NCBI RefSeq assembly: GCF_026652115.1
Contig: NZ_JAPPSQ010000008.1
Coordinates: 62,001 to 126,000 of the forward strand
Length of the DNA stretch: 64,000 nucleotides
Source: Algoriphagus sp. PAP.12
Lineage (GTDB): Bacteria > Bacteroidota > Bacteroidia > Cytophagales > Cyclobacteriaceae
Reading direction: 5' to 3'
Shown piece after piece: positions 1 through 8,586 of this stretch (position 1 is its first letter; every line of letters begins with the position of its first letter). The position numbers and the translations under genes are program-made. Below the pieces are notes generated by a model. That model was given only the letters and a program-made list of their open reading frames with translations. It had not been told where the DNA came from and ran no database searches.

Positions 1-1400
1 CCGATCTCAGCACCTGATGTGCCTATATTTACATTTGCTATCCCACAGTCAGAACCAGCCACAGAAAGGAAGGCTTCTGCTTCTCTCATATTCGTAGTCA
101 TGATCGCTGAAGAGAGCCCCTGAGGCACTCCATTCTGTATAGCAATCGCCTCTCCAATAGTTTTGTATTTGATTAAATAAAGGATCGGCGCAAAAGTCTC
201 GTGTTGCACAATCTCAAAATGATTTTCAGCTTCATAGATCGCAGGCTTCACATAGCAACCAGACTCAAAGCCAACACCTGTCAAAACCCCTCCAGCAACC
301 ACTTCTGTACCTCCTTCAGCTTTCACTTTCTCAATTGCGGCTTCATACATTTTTACAGCATCTTGATCGATTACCGGTCCCACATGATTCTTTTCATCCA
401 GAGGATTACCGATCACCAATTTAGAATAAGCAGAGGCCAACCTCTTTGCAACCTCATCAAACACCTCTTCTTGAATAATCAATCTTCGCGTTGAGGTACA
501 TCTCTGTCCGGCAGTTCCAACCGCCCCAAACAAAGCCCCTCTGATAGCCATATCCAGATCAGCATCTTTGGTAATGATGATGGCATTATTTCCACCTAGC
601 TCAAGTAAAGACCTACCTAATCGCTCACCAACGGCTTTACCAACCAATTTCCCCATACGGGTAGATCCAGTTGCGGAAACCAAAGGAACTCTAGCATCAT
701 GAGAAAGCATTTCCCCAACTTTGTAATCTCCGATGATCAGAGAGGAAATCCCTTCTGGTAAATCATGCTTCTTGAAAATTTTACTGACAATATTCTGACA
801 GGCGATACCTGATAAAGGAGCTTTTTCGGAAGGCTTCCACACGCACACATCTCCACAAACCCATGCCAAAGCTGTATTCCAAGACCAAACAGCAACAGGG
901 AAATTGAAGGCAGAAATAATCCCTACAATCCCCAACGGATGCCATTGCTCATACATCCTATGTCCAGGACGCTCAGAATGCATGGTCAACCCATACAGCT
1001 GTCGAGAAAGGCCTACAGCAAAATCACAGATATCAATCATTTCCTGAACCTCACCCAAACCCTCTTGGTAGGATTTACCCATTTCATAGGAAACCAACTT
1101 ACCTAAATCTGCTTTTTTTTCTCTTAAAGCATTCCCGATTTCTCGGACAATTTCTCCTCTTTGCGGAGCAGGAACCAAACGCCACTTTTCAAAAGCTATT
1201 TGAGCTGCAGAGATTACTTCTTCGTACGTTTCTGAACTAGCAACCTGAACTGTTGCAATCACCTCTCCATCAGCTGGAGAAATCGAAGGAATATAGGATT
1301 CTCCTGAATCAAGCCACTTTTCACCCGTTGATACCCCAAGGTTTTCTTTTTGAATCCCTAGGTTTTTCAATGATTCAGCTATTCCAAATCTATCATTCAT
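1..1400 (-). CDS. Aldehyde dehydrogenase, ALDH7 (antiquitin-like) family, partial
   Basis: NAD(P)-dependent aldehyde dehydrogenase; the ALDH7 branch oxidises alpha-aminoadipic semialdehyde (lysine degradation) and related aldehydes in the cytoplasm. About 466 residues are visible from the ATG at 1400; the C-terminal few dozen residues (the family is about 510 aa) lie beyond base 1. Visible motifs are the NAD-site segment FNFPVAVWSWN, the general base Glu in LELGGNN (about E267) and the nucleophile Cys in GQRCTS (about C301). Their spacing of 34 residues is the normal ALDH spacing. The ALDH7 assignment rests on the AFNFPVAVWSWNTALA and GGNNAI wording rather than on a search. The next gene upstream is a same-strand DUF4421 gene ending 62 bases away, with no visible functional link. 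The exact substrate is not determinable here. Confidence 0.9.
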   Translation of the reverse strand, partial: MNDRFGIAESLKNLGIQKENLGVSTGEKWLDSGESYIPSISPADGEVIATVQVASSETYEEVISAAQIAFEKWRLVPAPQRGEIVREIGNALREKKADLGKLVSYEMGKSYQEGLGEVQEMIDICDFAVGLSRQLYGLTMHSERPGHRMYEQWHPLGIVGIISAFNFPVAVWSWNTALAWVCGDVCVWKPSEKAPLSGIACQNIVSKIFKKHDLPEGISSLIIGDYKVGEMLSHDARVPLVSATGSTRMGKLVGKAVGERLGRSLLELGGNNAIIITKDADLDMAIRGALFGAVGTAGQRCTSTRRLIIQEEVFDEVAKRLASAYSKLVIGNPLDEKNHVGPVIDQDAVKMYEAAIEKVKAEGGTEVVAGGVLTGVGFESGCYVKPAIYEAENHFEIVQHETFAPILYLIKYKTIGEAIAIQNGVPQGLSSAIMTTNMREAEAFLSVAGSDCGIANVNIGTSGAEI

Positions 1401-1461
1401 GCTCTTATTATTTTGGATTATGACCAAAGCTAAAGAAATGGCTTTTCCAGCCCAAAAGTTT

Positions 1462-2493
1462 CTACAAATCTTTATTGATCAATCGAAGTGGATTAACCTT
1501 CCTGAATTTTTGTCTGAATTTTTCACTCACCGACAATTTGTAAACAAAATTGATCCGGTAATTCCCTGTATTGACTGCCTGCTCAAAAGGCCCATCACGA
1601 ACTAATTCTACATTTTTTAAAATGTAATTCGCGTTGATTGAAAAACGCTCAGAATTATATCCGGCAAACCCCCTGACAAAAAAGGTAGGAATGGCACCCA
1701 CTTTCTTAAAACTTTGCGTTTCATTTTCCCAGTCAGCAAAACCGATACTCAAATTTGCTGAGGCAACCCCAGTCAGATAAAACCCTTTTCCAAAAACCAA
1801 AGTCCCCGCGAAACCTGCATTTGGGCCGGCTTGAAAATATTTCGCTTTATAAAAATTCAATTCTGATTGAGCTTCTGAAGACGGTATCAATAAAGAATCC
1901 CCTTGCATAGTCCCGCCGTACATTTCAAATCCTACAAAGGGCGAGAATGCAGACTTTTTTTGGATCATAGATTGATTAAAAGACGCCTGAACAGAAATCC
2001 TATCTCCATTGAAAAGGTAATTAAAATTGATCCCGTATTGCCGAAGTTTCAGATCTTCTCTCAAGTATTTCTCCGTCGAATTATTTAATTGATCCGCACT
2101 GATGGAATATCCAGTATAAAATTGACCAAAAAGGTCAATGATCATTTTTTTGGGATAAACATGAGATTGTAGATCAAGGTAAAATGGCCAGTCTTTCTGC
2201 CTATTTTGATTCATAAACCCCAAAGGCATTGCCAAGTTTAAAGTGAACCTTTGATAGGTAAACCCAATCCCTAGATTATTCCCAGAATTCGGCTCAAAAA
2301 CATACCTTCTAGTTTCTCGCGGAACATAGACCACCAAATTGGTGTACTTTTTTGAAAAATAAAGTCGTAAACCCAACAATTCAGGATGTTCCTCCACATA
2401 ATTGGAATCAAAACTTGATTTCTGCGCCATAAGGTTTGACACATTCATAAAAAAAATCAACATCAATAAAACTAATCCAATTTTGAGGCGCAT
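1462..2493 (-). CDS. DUF4421 family exported beta-barrel-like protein
   Basis: A 343-residue protein starting with a cleavable signal peptide (hydrophobic residues 5-22, ending LMAQ). The rest alternates short amphipathic strands rich in Tyr, Phe, Asn and Gly with turns, as in small outer-membrane beta-barrels, and matches the look of the Bacteroidota DUF4421 family (for example GIGFTYQRFTLNLAMPLG and a VYPKK segment). Its role is unknown; outer-membrane location is inferred from signal peptide plus strand pattern. It lies 62 bases upstream of the ALDH7 gene on the same strand, so co-transcription is possible. The family call is from memory of family wording. Confidence 0.75.
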   Translation of the reverse strand: MRLKIGLVLLMLIFFMNVSNLMAQKSSFDSNYVEEHPELLGLRLYFSKKYTNLVVYVPRETRRYVFEPNSGNNLGIGFTYQRFTLNLAMPLGFMNQNRQKDWPFYLDLQSHVYPKKMIIDLFGQFYTGYSISADQLNNSTEKYLREDLKLRQYGINFNYLFNGDRISVQASFNQSMIQKKSAFSPFVGFEMYGGTMQGDSLLIPSSEAQSELNFYKAKYFQAGPNAGFAGTLVFGKGFYLTGVASANLSIGFADWENETQSFKKVGAIPTFFVRGFAGYNSERFSINANYILKNVELVRDGPFEQAVNTGNYRINFVYKLSVSEKFRQKFRKVNPLRLINKDL

Positions 2494-2535
2494 ATCCAGA
2501 ATATTACAGCTCTAAAATCTGAAATATTTAGGCAA

Positions 2536-2568
2536 AAAGAAATCCGGGTGGTCGCCCCGGATTTCTTT
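2536..2568 (-). terminator. Rho-independent terminator downstream of the DUF616 gene
   Basis: Perfect 13-bp inverted repeat (arm AAAGAAATCCGGG) around a 7-base loop. On the minus strand the right arm runs into a T tract, so it can end transcription from the glycosyltransferase gene whose stop is at 2779. The roughly 210 bases between that stop and the hairpin are very AT-rich and hold no ORF I trust. Confidence 0.75.
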
Positions 2569-2778
2569 AGAAAACATATAGAGTTCGAAAATTAGAGGTG
2601 TTAAAACCTCGGGATTTAAAAAGAATAGTTGACAAAAGTTGTTTAATCACCTCAATAAAATTACGAACTGATTTTAATTTTCCAAATTATTTATTGGATT
2701 ATTTAGATTAAAAAGAATAAAAATAATGAATATAAATAGTAAGCTAGACCTAAAGAAAAGCTAACTCATTCCTAATGT

Positions 2779-3480
2779 TCACTTCCCAAGCCCTAGCCAT
2801 TTCCAGAAGCCACCTGACTCCTTTTTCCGGAATTTGAGCGAAATATTATGTCCTCTATTTCTTTTGATATACTTAAATAATTCAGGCCGCGGTAGCGTAT
2901 TGATCTTTACACCAGAAACAAATGAAGCTATAGGCAAACTCAATTGATCCCGGTGAGAATAAGTAGTCAGTATCTCTGACCACTTTTCCTCCAGATTTTT
3001 CACATCTTGGGACTTATCTCTCACCAGCACCATGGTCTCAAAAAGCCCTCCATCATCTTTGTAGCCTTGTTTTTGAGCAAACTCAAGTGTCTTTTCAATA
3101 TTCTCAGGCATGTCTTTTTTCTTCCTCAAAATCTCTTTTCCCTCTTCCTTCAAACTCGATCTTTTGGGGTGTTGACAGGTCAAAATACCTCCTTTATAAT
3201 ACTTATCCAGAAACAATTTTGGATTTTGAATCAGCTCCATATTTCCATCCATATAGATCGTCACATCATATCCTGGAGTATTTTCAACACTATTGATTTT
3301 CAAAAGTCGCTGTTGCTTGATCGGATTATCTCCCGCGGCTAACACCTTGGTTTCCCAGCCATCCACTTTTAAATTGTCCTGATCAGTAAATAACCAAAAA
3401 TCGAAGCCCTCATACTTCTTAACTGGCTTGATACTGTCATAGTTATTGGTGACTACGGAATATATAAGTGTCTTTGTCAT
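2779..3480 (-). CDS. DUF616 (TOD1/MUCI70-like) glycosyltransferase-domain protein
   Basis: A 233-residue cytoplasmic protein with no signal peptide or membrane segment. The N-terminal pattern (LIYSVVTNNYDSIKP, FDFWLFTDQ), the central YDVTIYMDGNMEL, and the QHPKRSS and YSHRDQLSLPIA segments resemble the DUF616 glycosyltransferase-like family found in plants (TOD1, MUCI70) and in bacterial polysaccharide loci. The DGN in YMDGN is a plausible metal/nucleotide-sugar site in place of the usual DxD. It is divergent from an FkbM methyltransferase gene (135 bases between starts), which itself converges with a GT2-like gene, so a small surface-glycan island is likely. Acceptor and donor sugars cannot be told from sequence. 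Confidence 0.7.
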   Translation of the reverse strand: MTKTLIYSVVTNNYDSIKPVKKYEGFDFWLFTDQDNLKVDGWETKVLAAGDNPIKQQRLLKINSVENTPGYDVTIYMDGNMELIQNPKLFLDKYYKGGILTCQHPKRSSLKEEGKEILRKKKDMPENIEKTLEFAQKQGYKDDGGLFETMVLVRDKSQDVKNLEEKWSEILTTYSHRDQLSLPIASFVSGVKINTLPRPELFKYIKRNRGHNISLKFRKKESGGFWKWLGLGK

Positions 3481-3615
3481 ATGTAAAAATCAAGCATTGT
3501 GTAATGGCTCTAAATCTTTTTAAAAGAACTAAAACCAGTCTGGCTAAAATATTTGGTTATTTTTCGATTTCTTTAAACTAGAATTACCAGCCGCAAAATA
3601 GAAAATTACAGCTTC

Positions 3616-4449
3616 ATGCTAAAACATCAAGTAAAGTCTGCTTTCAAAGCGTTTTGGAAGAAATTAAGATTCGATTTAAGTGCCAATGACAACCCGATTT
3701 TTATAGGATTTTATAAAAATTTCTACAAACCAAAACCTGGTAGTCTCTCCGAGTTTCTTTCGGAATATTCTCTTTCCAAGAAAGGGGACTTTTATGTGAT
3801 TCAGATTGGAGCCAATGATGGGATTACTCACGACCCTATCCACAAATTCATCAAAAGAGACCGCTGGAAGGGAGTTTTATTAGAACCTCAACCTGATGTT
3901 TTCAACAATGAGCTCAAGAGAATCTACCAATTCAATGAAGGCTTGACTCCTATTTGTGCTGCTATTGGAAAAGTAGATGGAAGCCAAAAGCTATACAAAA
4001 TTGGATTTTCAGATATGCGCTGGGCTACTGGCTTGGCATCTTTTTCCCTAGAACAAATTCAAGAACACTACGATAGTGGTGTAGTTGCCATGAATTGTAA
4101 AAAATACGGTTTGGAGATTCCTTCTGATCCGGCTCAACAAATTGTGGCCGTGGATGTGGAAGTCATCTCACCTGAGACATTGATCAAAAAATATGGAATC
4201 TCCAGAATTGACCTTTTGCAAATTGATGCTGAAGGATATGATTTGGAGGTGATCCTGATTTTTGAAATTGAAAAGACTCAACCTCAGGTTATCAATTTTG
4301 AGAATGAAAACCTTCCTCAGGAAGATCTGGAAAGATGTTATCAGCTATTGAAAGCCAATGGCTATCAGCTTCAGAAATTTGGAAGAGACACCTTGGCCAT
4401 GAAAAATCCGTCTGAACAGTTTCAGCGATTCTTTGAAAATGGGATTTAA
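3616..4449 (+). CDS. FkbM family SAM-dependent methyltransferase
   Basis: A 277-residue class I methyltransferase of the FkbM family, which O-methylates sugars or polyketides. The SAM-binding loop is IGANDG (residues 64-69), followed by the acidic LLEPQPD strand end around E90; the family's late motif IDLLQIDAEGYDLEVI is intact. The N-terminal 55 residues are basic and precede the fold. The start at 3616 is the only sensible ATG. Its stop TAA shares TTAA with the stop of the convergent GT2-like gene. With glycosyltransferase-like genes on both sides, methylation of a surface glycan is the likely job; that is inference from neighbours. Confidence 0.85.
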   Translation: MLKHQVKSAFKAFWKKLRFDLSANDNPIFIGFYKNFYKPKPGSLSEFLSEYSLSKKGDFYVIQIGANDGITHDPIHKFIKRDRWKGVLLEPQPDVFNNELKRIYQFNEGLTPICAAIGKVDGSQKLYKIGFSDMRWATGLASFSLEQIQEHYDSGVVAMNCKKYGLEIPSDPAQQIVAVDVEVISPETLIKKYGISRIDLLQIDAEGYDLEVILIFEIEKTQPQVINFENENLPQEDLERCYQLLKANGYQLQKFGRDTLAMKNPSEQFQRFFENGI

Positions 4450-5156
4450 ATCTTATCCAAACCCTTCCAGTATTTTAGAAAATAGTATTTCAAAGGATTC
4501 TTGTATTTCAATTGTTTCCAGGGACGACTTCCATGTGGCCTATGCCAAACAGGAGCATCCATCAATACGTAGTTTTCAAATCCACACTCCAGAGCTTGAG
4601 ATGATATAAAAGTATCATACCAATCTTTTGCATCATCCAAACCAGTAAAATCATAGGCATTCAAAAAACTTTGTGAAAATAGCGTACAGCAAAAGCTCAA
4701 GCTTCTTTTGGTATTGATTTCAGGTTCTTTTCTTCCTTTGAACTTCAAATAGGGAAAATTGACAACGCCCTCCTCGTCCACAGTTACAGATCCTGTCAGT
4801 CCAGATGACTGATGGGAATCTTGATGGGCCAAAAGTTTACTGATCGTATCTTTTTTCACCACCACGTCAGACTCAATCACCAAAAGCGGCAAGCCCATTT
4901 CCAAGGCTTTTTTCTGAGAAACCTGAAGCACCAGCTTATAATTCGGAGAAGGATGATCAGTGATATCTTCTAGATGGACCAGTTCATACCCAATCTTACT
5001 TTTGTTCTTTTCTAACTCAGCTTTGGTTTCGGCAGTACTGAAATCATTGAAAATGATATGATTCACCTTTACATCAGATGCTGCAATAGCTTTCGCAGTA
5101 TCCAAGGTAGTTTCAATGGAGTTTTTGACAGGTGTGATAACGAGAACTTCTGACAT
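4446..5156 (-). CDS. Glycosyltransferase family 2-like protein
   Basis: A 236-residue protein with a GT-A type N-terminus: VLVITPVKNSIETTLDTAKAI, then NHIIFNDFST as the first nucleotide-binding segment, and LLVIESDVVVKKDTI where GT2 enzymes carry the DxD metal site (here ESDVVV). A C-terminal FTGLDDAKDWYDTF and a WHRPHG motif follow. There is no signal peptide or transmembrane helix. It is shorter than processive GT2 enzymes and likely transfers one sugar. It converges exactly with the FkbM gene. A promoter-like TATTTTTG sits just upstream (5172-5179), after the aminotransferase terminator, so it is probably transcribed alone. Confidence 0.75.
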   Translation of the reverse strand: MSEVLVITPVKNSIETTLDTAKAIAASDVKVNHIIFNDFSTAETKAELEKNKSKIGYELVHLEDITDHPSPNYKLVLQVSQKKALEMGLPLLVIESDVVVKKDTISKLLAHQDSHQSSGLTGSVTVDEEGVVNFPYLKFKGRKEPEINTKRSLSFCCTLFSQSFLNAYDFTGLDDAKDWYDTFISSQALECGFENYVLMDAPVWHRPHGSRPWKQLKYKNPLKYYFLKYWKGLDKI

Positions 5157-5171
5157 AGTAAAAATTTCTCC

Positions 5172-5199
5172 AAAAATAAGCCTTTCTGAACAGGCAAAA
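5172..5199 (-). promoter_or_regulatory. Candidate Bacteroidota promoter for the GT2-like gene
   Basis: On the minus strand TTTG (5196-5199), 16 bases, then TATTTTTG (5172-5179), a perfect TAnnTTTG -7 box. The spacing is one base under the commonly quoted range of 17-23. It lies between the upstream gene's terminator and the ATG at 5156. Confidence 0.4.
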
Positions 5200-5204
5200 A
5201 AATA

Positions 5205-5228
5205 ACCCCAGCCTCTGGACTGGGGTTT
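5205..5228 (-). terminator. Terminator of the aspartate aminotransferase gene
   Basis: Hairpin with 8-bp arms AACCCCAG / CTGGGGTT and an 8-base loop, followed on the minus strand by TTATTTTTTT. It starts 8 bases after the aminotransferase stop codon. Confidence 0.85.
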
Positions 5229-5235
5229 TGTATGA

Positions 5236-6438
5236 TTAGGCTAGTTCACCCAATGCTTTTTTGATTCGCTTCATCGCTTCAACCAATTCCTCTTCAGAGG
5301 CTGCATAACTTAACCTTACGCAATTAGGAGCTCCAAATGCTGCTCCTGTTACGAGAGATACATTTGCGATATCCAAAAGATACAGACAAAGATCATCGGC
5401 GTCTTTCACAGTATGTCCATGAGCTGATTTACCAAAGAAAGCAGTCACATCTGGGAAGAAATAGAATGCTCCTTCAGGGATGTGAGTTTTGATTCCTGGG
5501 ATTTGCTGAAGCAATTCCAAAACGATTGCTCTTCTTTTGAAATATGCATCCGCCATGTCTTTGGACGGCTGCTGATCACCGGCAATACCTGCAAGAGCAG
5601 CTCTTTGCGCGATACCAGTACCACCTGAAGTAAACTGACCTTGGATTTTCTCAACCGCTTTTGCGATAGCCAAAGGAGCACAGATGTATCCTACCCTCCA
5701 TCCTGTCATGGCATATCCTTTAGAGAAACCATTCACGGTGATGGTTCTTTCGAACATTCCCGGAAGAGAAGCAATGCTAAAGTTTTTACCGGTGAAGTTG
5801 ATCAACTCATAGATCTCATCAGCGATTACTACCAAGTTTTCTCTCTTTTTCACCACATCAGCGATAGCCTCCAACTCAGATTGACTGAATACAGAACCAG
5901 TAGGGTTACAAGGAGAAGAGTAAATAATAGCTTTTGTTTTATCAGTCAAAGCCGCTTCCAACTGCTCAGCAGTAGCTTTGAAGTTATTTTCCAAAGTACC
6001 CTCGATCAAAACCGGAACACCACCGGCCAATTTGATGATCTCTGCATAACTCACCCAATAAGGGGAAAAGATCACTACTTCATCGCCTTCATTGATCAGG
6101 CACATGAAGGTATTGGCAATGGAATGCTTTGCACCGGTAGAGACTACGATGTTTTCTGCTTTCGCTTCAGAGATGTTATTTTCTTCTCTTAATTTCTTTG
6201 AGATAGCTTCTCTCAGATCCTGATATCCGGCCACAGGAGGATATGAGAAATACTTTCCTTCGTCGATAGCAGCCTTGGCAGCTTCCTGAATATGTTTGGG
6301 GGTTTTGAAATCCGGCTCACCAAGGCTTAGCCCGATGATATCGATTCCCTGAGATTTCAGCTCTCTGGCTTTTTTTGCCATTGCGAGAGTAGCTGACTCT
6401 TCCATATTCAAGATGCGATCTGATAGAATAGAATTCAT
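5236..6438 (-). CDS. aspC: Aspartate aminotransferase-like PLP enzyme (class I/II)
   Basis: A 400-residue fold-type I aminotransferase, cytoplasmic, probably interconverting aspartate/2-oxoglutarate and oxaloacetate/glutamate. Key residues visible: N178 and P179 in SSPCNPTG, D207 and Y210 in ADEIY, the Schiff-base lysine K240 in GFSKGYAMTGWRVGY, and the carboxylate-binding Arg in CVRLSYA near the C-terminus. The segment GLSLGEPDF and the length fit the subgroup Ib (thermophile-type) AspATs, some of which are also prephenate aminotransferases, so substrate range is uncertain. It appears monocistronic: a promoter-like TATTTTTG lies 29 bases upstream and a strong terminator follows the stop. Confidence 0.9.
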   Translation of the reverse strand: MNSILSDRILNMEESATLAMAKKARELKSQGIDIIGLSLGEPDFKTPKHIQEAAKAAIDEGKYFSYPPVAGYQDLREAISKKLREENNISEAKAENIVVSTGAKHSIANTFMCLINEGDEVVIFSPYWVSYAEIIKLAGGVPVLIEGTLENNFKATAEQLEAALTDKTKAIIYSSPCNPTGSVFSQSELEAIADVVKKRENLVVIADEIYELINFTGKNFSIASLPGMFERTITVNGFSKGYAMTGWRVGYICAPLAIAKAVEKIQGQFTSGGTGIAQRAALAGIAGDQQPSKDMADAYFKRRAIVLELLQQIPGIKTHIPEGAFYFFPDVTAFFGKSAHGHTVKDADDLCLYLLDIANVSLVTGAAFGAPNCVRLSYAASEEELVEAMKRIKKALGELA

Positions 6439-6466
6439 TTTTGTTTCGTGTTTTTTACAAATTCCA

Positions 6467-6501
6467 CAAAAATAGACAGAAGATTATAAATTCTAAACAA
6501 A
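6467..6501 (-). promoter_or_regulatory. Candidate promoter for the aspartate aminotransferase gene
   Basis: Minus strand: TTTG (6498-6501), 23 bases, TATTTTTG (6467-6474). The -7 box is perfect and the spacing is at the upper end of the accepted range. The predicted start would give a leader of about 20 bases before the ATG at 6438. Confidence 0.45.
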
Positions 6502-6571
6502 GCGCTGCATTTGATGACGAAATGTTATTTTTGGATAAAATAGACCGAACAGAATTCCGTTTTTTCAGTAT

Positions 6572-7426
6572 ATGAAGCCTTTTTATTTCATTCTTCTGAT
6601 TTCTCTTTTTTCCACAAAGCTCGCAAAAGCCCAAACGGAGGAGAAAAAAACCGACCCGGATTCCTCAGGAGTGGTAGATTCCTCTCTTCTTCCTACGACT
6701 ATGCCGTTGTTGCTTTTCGATGATCAAGCTGAGAAAGAGGAGAAAAAAGAAAAGAAGAAAAAGGCTAGAAAAAACATCTGGTTTGGAATTAAGACTCAAA
6801 GAGCATTTACGAGAAGTAATCTTAGAGGTCAGGATATCTATGAATATTTCAACTACACTGATGTCGAAAGAAGACCCGACCCTTATATCAGGGATGTGTA
6901 TTGGTTTGACCCGAAAGACAGAGCGATCAAAGACGAAGGCTATGTTTTGGGAACAGGCTACTTACTCCATGGACCTTATGAAAGACGTGTCAACGATGTC
7001 GTAGTAGAAAGTGGCATGTATTATTACGGTACTAAGCATAAGACTTGGATGCTTTTTGATTCTCAAAATGTATTGCAGGACAAAAACCATTTCCAGGAAG
7101 GCTGGCCCAGAGAATCAAAAATCACTTATTACAATCGCTCCAGCAACACAATCGAAGAAATCACACCTATCCAATATGGTTTGGCAGAGGGTAACTACTT
7201 CTATTTCTATGAGGACCGTCAAGTAGCCGTTACCGGTGAGTTTCAATACGGAGAAAAGGTAGGATTATGGACGGAATACTGGGACACCAACAATGCCCGG
7301 GCGATCCGCAAAAGGGAAATTCAATATCCCGAAAATCCGTACGATGACAACTTCAAGCCCTTTATCCGGGCCGAATGGGACAAAGACGGGAATTTAGTCT
7401 ACCGAAGCGATAGAGCTACAAATTAA
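6572..7426 (+). CDS. Exported YwqK/MORN-like repeat protein
   Basis: A 284-residue protein of unknown function with a signal peptide (residues 1-20, cleavage after KAQ). A very charged low-complexity segment (about residues 49-68, Glu/Lys runs) follows. The C-terminal two thirds contains repeats of the type GYLLHGPYERR, SGMYYYGTKHKTWMLFD, and GEFQYGEKVGLWTEYWD, that is, the GxxxGxWxxYY pattern of YwqK/MORN-like toxin-antitoxin-related or scaffold repeats common in Bacteroidota. It ends three bases from the convergent yraN stop. The repeat class is a pattern judgement; no enzymatic motif is visible. Confidence 0.65.
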   Translation: MKPFYFILLISLFSTKLAKAQTEEKKTDPDSSGVVDSSLLPTTMPLLLFDDQAEKEEKKEKKKKARKNIWFGIKTQRAFTRSNLRGQDIYEYFNYTDVERRPDPYIRDVYWFDPKDRAIKDEGYVLGTGYLLHGPYERRVNDVVVESGMYYYGTKHKTWMLFDSQNVLQDKNHFQEGWPRESKITYYNRSSNTIEEITPIQYGLAEGNYFYFYEDRQVAVTGEFQYGEKVGLWTEYWDTNNARAIRKREIQYPENPYDDNFKPFIRAEWDKDGNLVYRSDRATN

Positions 7427-7429
7427 GCT

Positions 7430-7786
7430 TTAATAAAAAGCGTCTTCAAACTGACGAAAGTTGATATTTCCTTGCTTGTCTTTGTACACACCCATTATAT
7501 CAAATCGAATGTCTTTATGCCAATCAATCTCATGGATATAGGCATCTGCTGCTTTAACCAAAAGTTTTTTCTTGGTGAAATCGACAAATTCCTCGGCATA
7601 GCCAAAACCTATCCCCGATCTATACTTGACTTCTACAAAAATGAGAAGTCCTTTAAACTCCATGATCAAGTCTATTTCGGCATGCTTGAAGCGATAATTT
7701 TGAGCCAAAAGCACATATCCCTTTTTCTGTAACCACTGAGAGGCAAGCATTTCTGCCCTATTCCCCAAATCATTATGCTCAGCCAT
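7430..7786 (-). CDS. yraN: YraN family protein (UPF0102), nuclease-like fold
   Basis: A 118-residue protein when started at the ATG at 7786 (MAEHNDLGNRAE), which is the usual family N-terminus; a longer open frame reaching 7927 would overlap lipB and is not adopted. The restriction-endonuclease-like core is visible: an early Glu in GNRAEMLASQWL, Asp in AEIDLIM, and the ExK element in FVEVKYRS. Family members are small predicted endonucleases of unclear physiological role, often near ribonuclease HII or signal peptidase genes; here the neighbour is lipB, divergent with 81 bases between starts. Function is inferred from fold only. Confidence 0.85.
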   Translation of the reverse strand: MAEHNDLGNRAEMLASQWLQKKGYVLLAQNYRFKHAEIDLIMEFKGLLIFVEVKYRSGIGFGYAEEFVDFTKKKLLVKAADAYIHEIDWHKDIRFDIMGVYKDKQGNINFRQFEDAFY

Positions 7787-7867
7787 CCGAATATTGTTTA
7801 ATTTTGAAAAATCGTAGAACGAAATCAGCCAGATGTGGGTTAGAAAATACCCATCCCAAAAAAGCAG

Positions 7868-8584
7868 ATGAACGAAATTATTAATAAAAAGGTGGAATTC
7901 CGAGACTTGGGAAAAATGGATTACCAAGAAGCTTGGGATTATCAGGAAGACCTCTTCGCAAAAACTGTCGCTTTAAAAATTCAAAATCGAAACCGGACCA
8001 CGGAAGAGCAAAGCCCTACTCCAAACTATCTTTTATTTGTAGAACATCCCCATGTGTATACCTTAGGGAAAAGCGGGAAAGAAGAAAACCTGCTTTTGGA
8101 CGAACAAGGATTGGTAGATCATCAAGCCACTTATTATAAAATTAATCGAGGCGGGGACATTACCTATCACGGTCCTGGACAGTTAGTTGGCTATCCGCTT
8201 TTGGATCTGGACAATTTCTTCACAGACATCCACAAATACCTCCGTTTTCTGGAAGAAGCCATCATTCAAACCCTTTCGGATTACGGTATCGATGCGGGTC
8301 GAATCGATGGACTCACAGGTGTATGGCTAGATCATGTGGAGCAGAAAAATCCACGTAAAATCTGTGCTATGGGCGTTAAGTCCTCCAGATGGGTGACTAT
8401 GCATGGATTTGCTTTCAATGTCAACGCGGACCTTTCCTATTTCGGAAATATTATCCCCTGCGGAATAGATGATAAGGCCGTGACATCCCTGGAAAAAGAA
8501 TTAGGTAAAAAAATCGACTTGAATGAAGTCAAAGAGAAGGTCAAGAATCACTTAGCGGACCTTTTCGAAATGGAATTGATTTAG
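7868..8584 (+). CDS. lipB: Octanoyltransferase LipB
   Basis: Transfers octanoyl from octanoyl-ACP to lipoyl domains, the first step of lipoate synthesis, in the cytoplasm. The 238-residue protein has the family signature RGGDITYHGPGQLVGYP (residues 94-110), the catalytic lysine K171 in AMGVKSSRW and the nucleophile Cys198 in IPCGI. MHGFAFNV follows the Lys motif as expected. It is the first gene of a plus-strand run to 13562; the next gene begins 2 bases after its stop. The target H-protein and 2-oxoacid dehydrogenases are not in the window, but gcvP of the lipoate-dependent glycine cleavage system is at 22144-25038. Confidence 0.95.
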   Translation: MNEIINKKVEFRDLGKMDYQEAWDYQEDLFAKTVALKIQNRNRTTEEQSPTPNYLLFVEHPHVYTLGKSGKEENLLLDEQGLVDHQATYYKINRGGDITYHGPGQLVGYPLLDLDNFFTDIHKYLRFLEEAIIQTLSDYGIDAGRIDGLTGVWLDHVEQKNPRKICAMGVKSSRWVTMHGFAFNVNADLSYFGNIIPCGIDDKAVTSLEKELGKKIDLNEVKEKVKNHLADLFEMELI

Positions 8585-8586
8585 GC

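Noticed and set aside
5641..6192. Plus-strand open frame of 183 codons inside the aspartate aminotransferase gene
   Set aside because: Antisense shadow; no motif, and the minus-strand gene is complete and canonical.
6526..6533. TATTTTTG box before the YwqK-like gene as a promoter
   Set aside because: The -7 box is perfect, but the only upstream TTG is 12 bases away, outside the 17-23 range, so it was not listed as a feature.
7787..7927. Upstream extension of yraN to 7927
   Set aside because: It would overlap lipB, is not similar to YraN proteins, and the ATG at 7786 gives the standard N-terminus.
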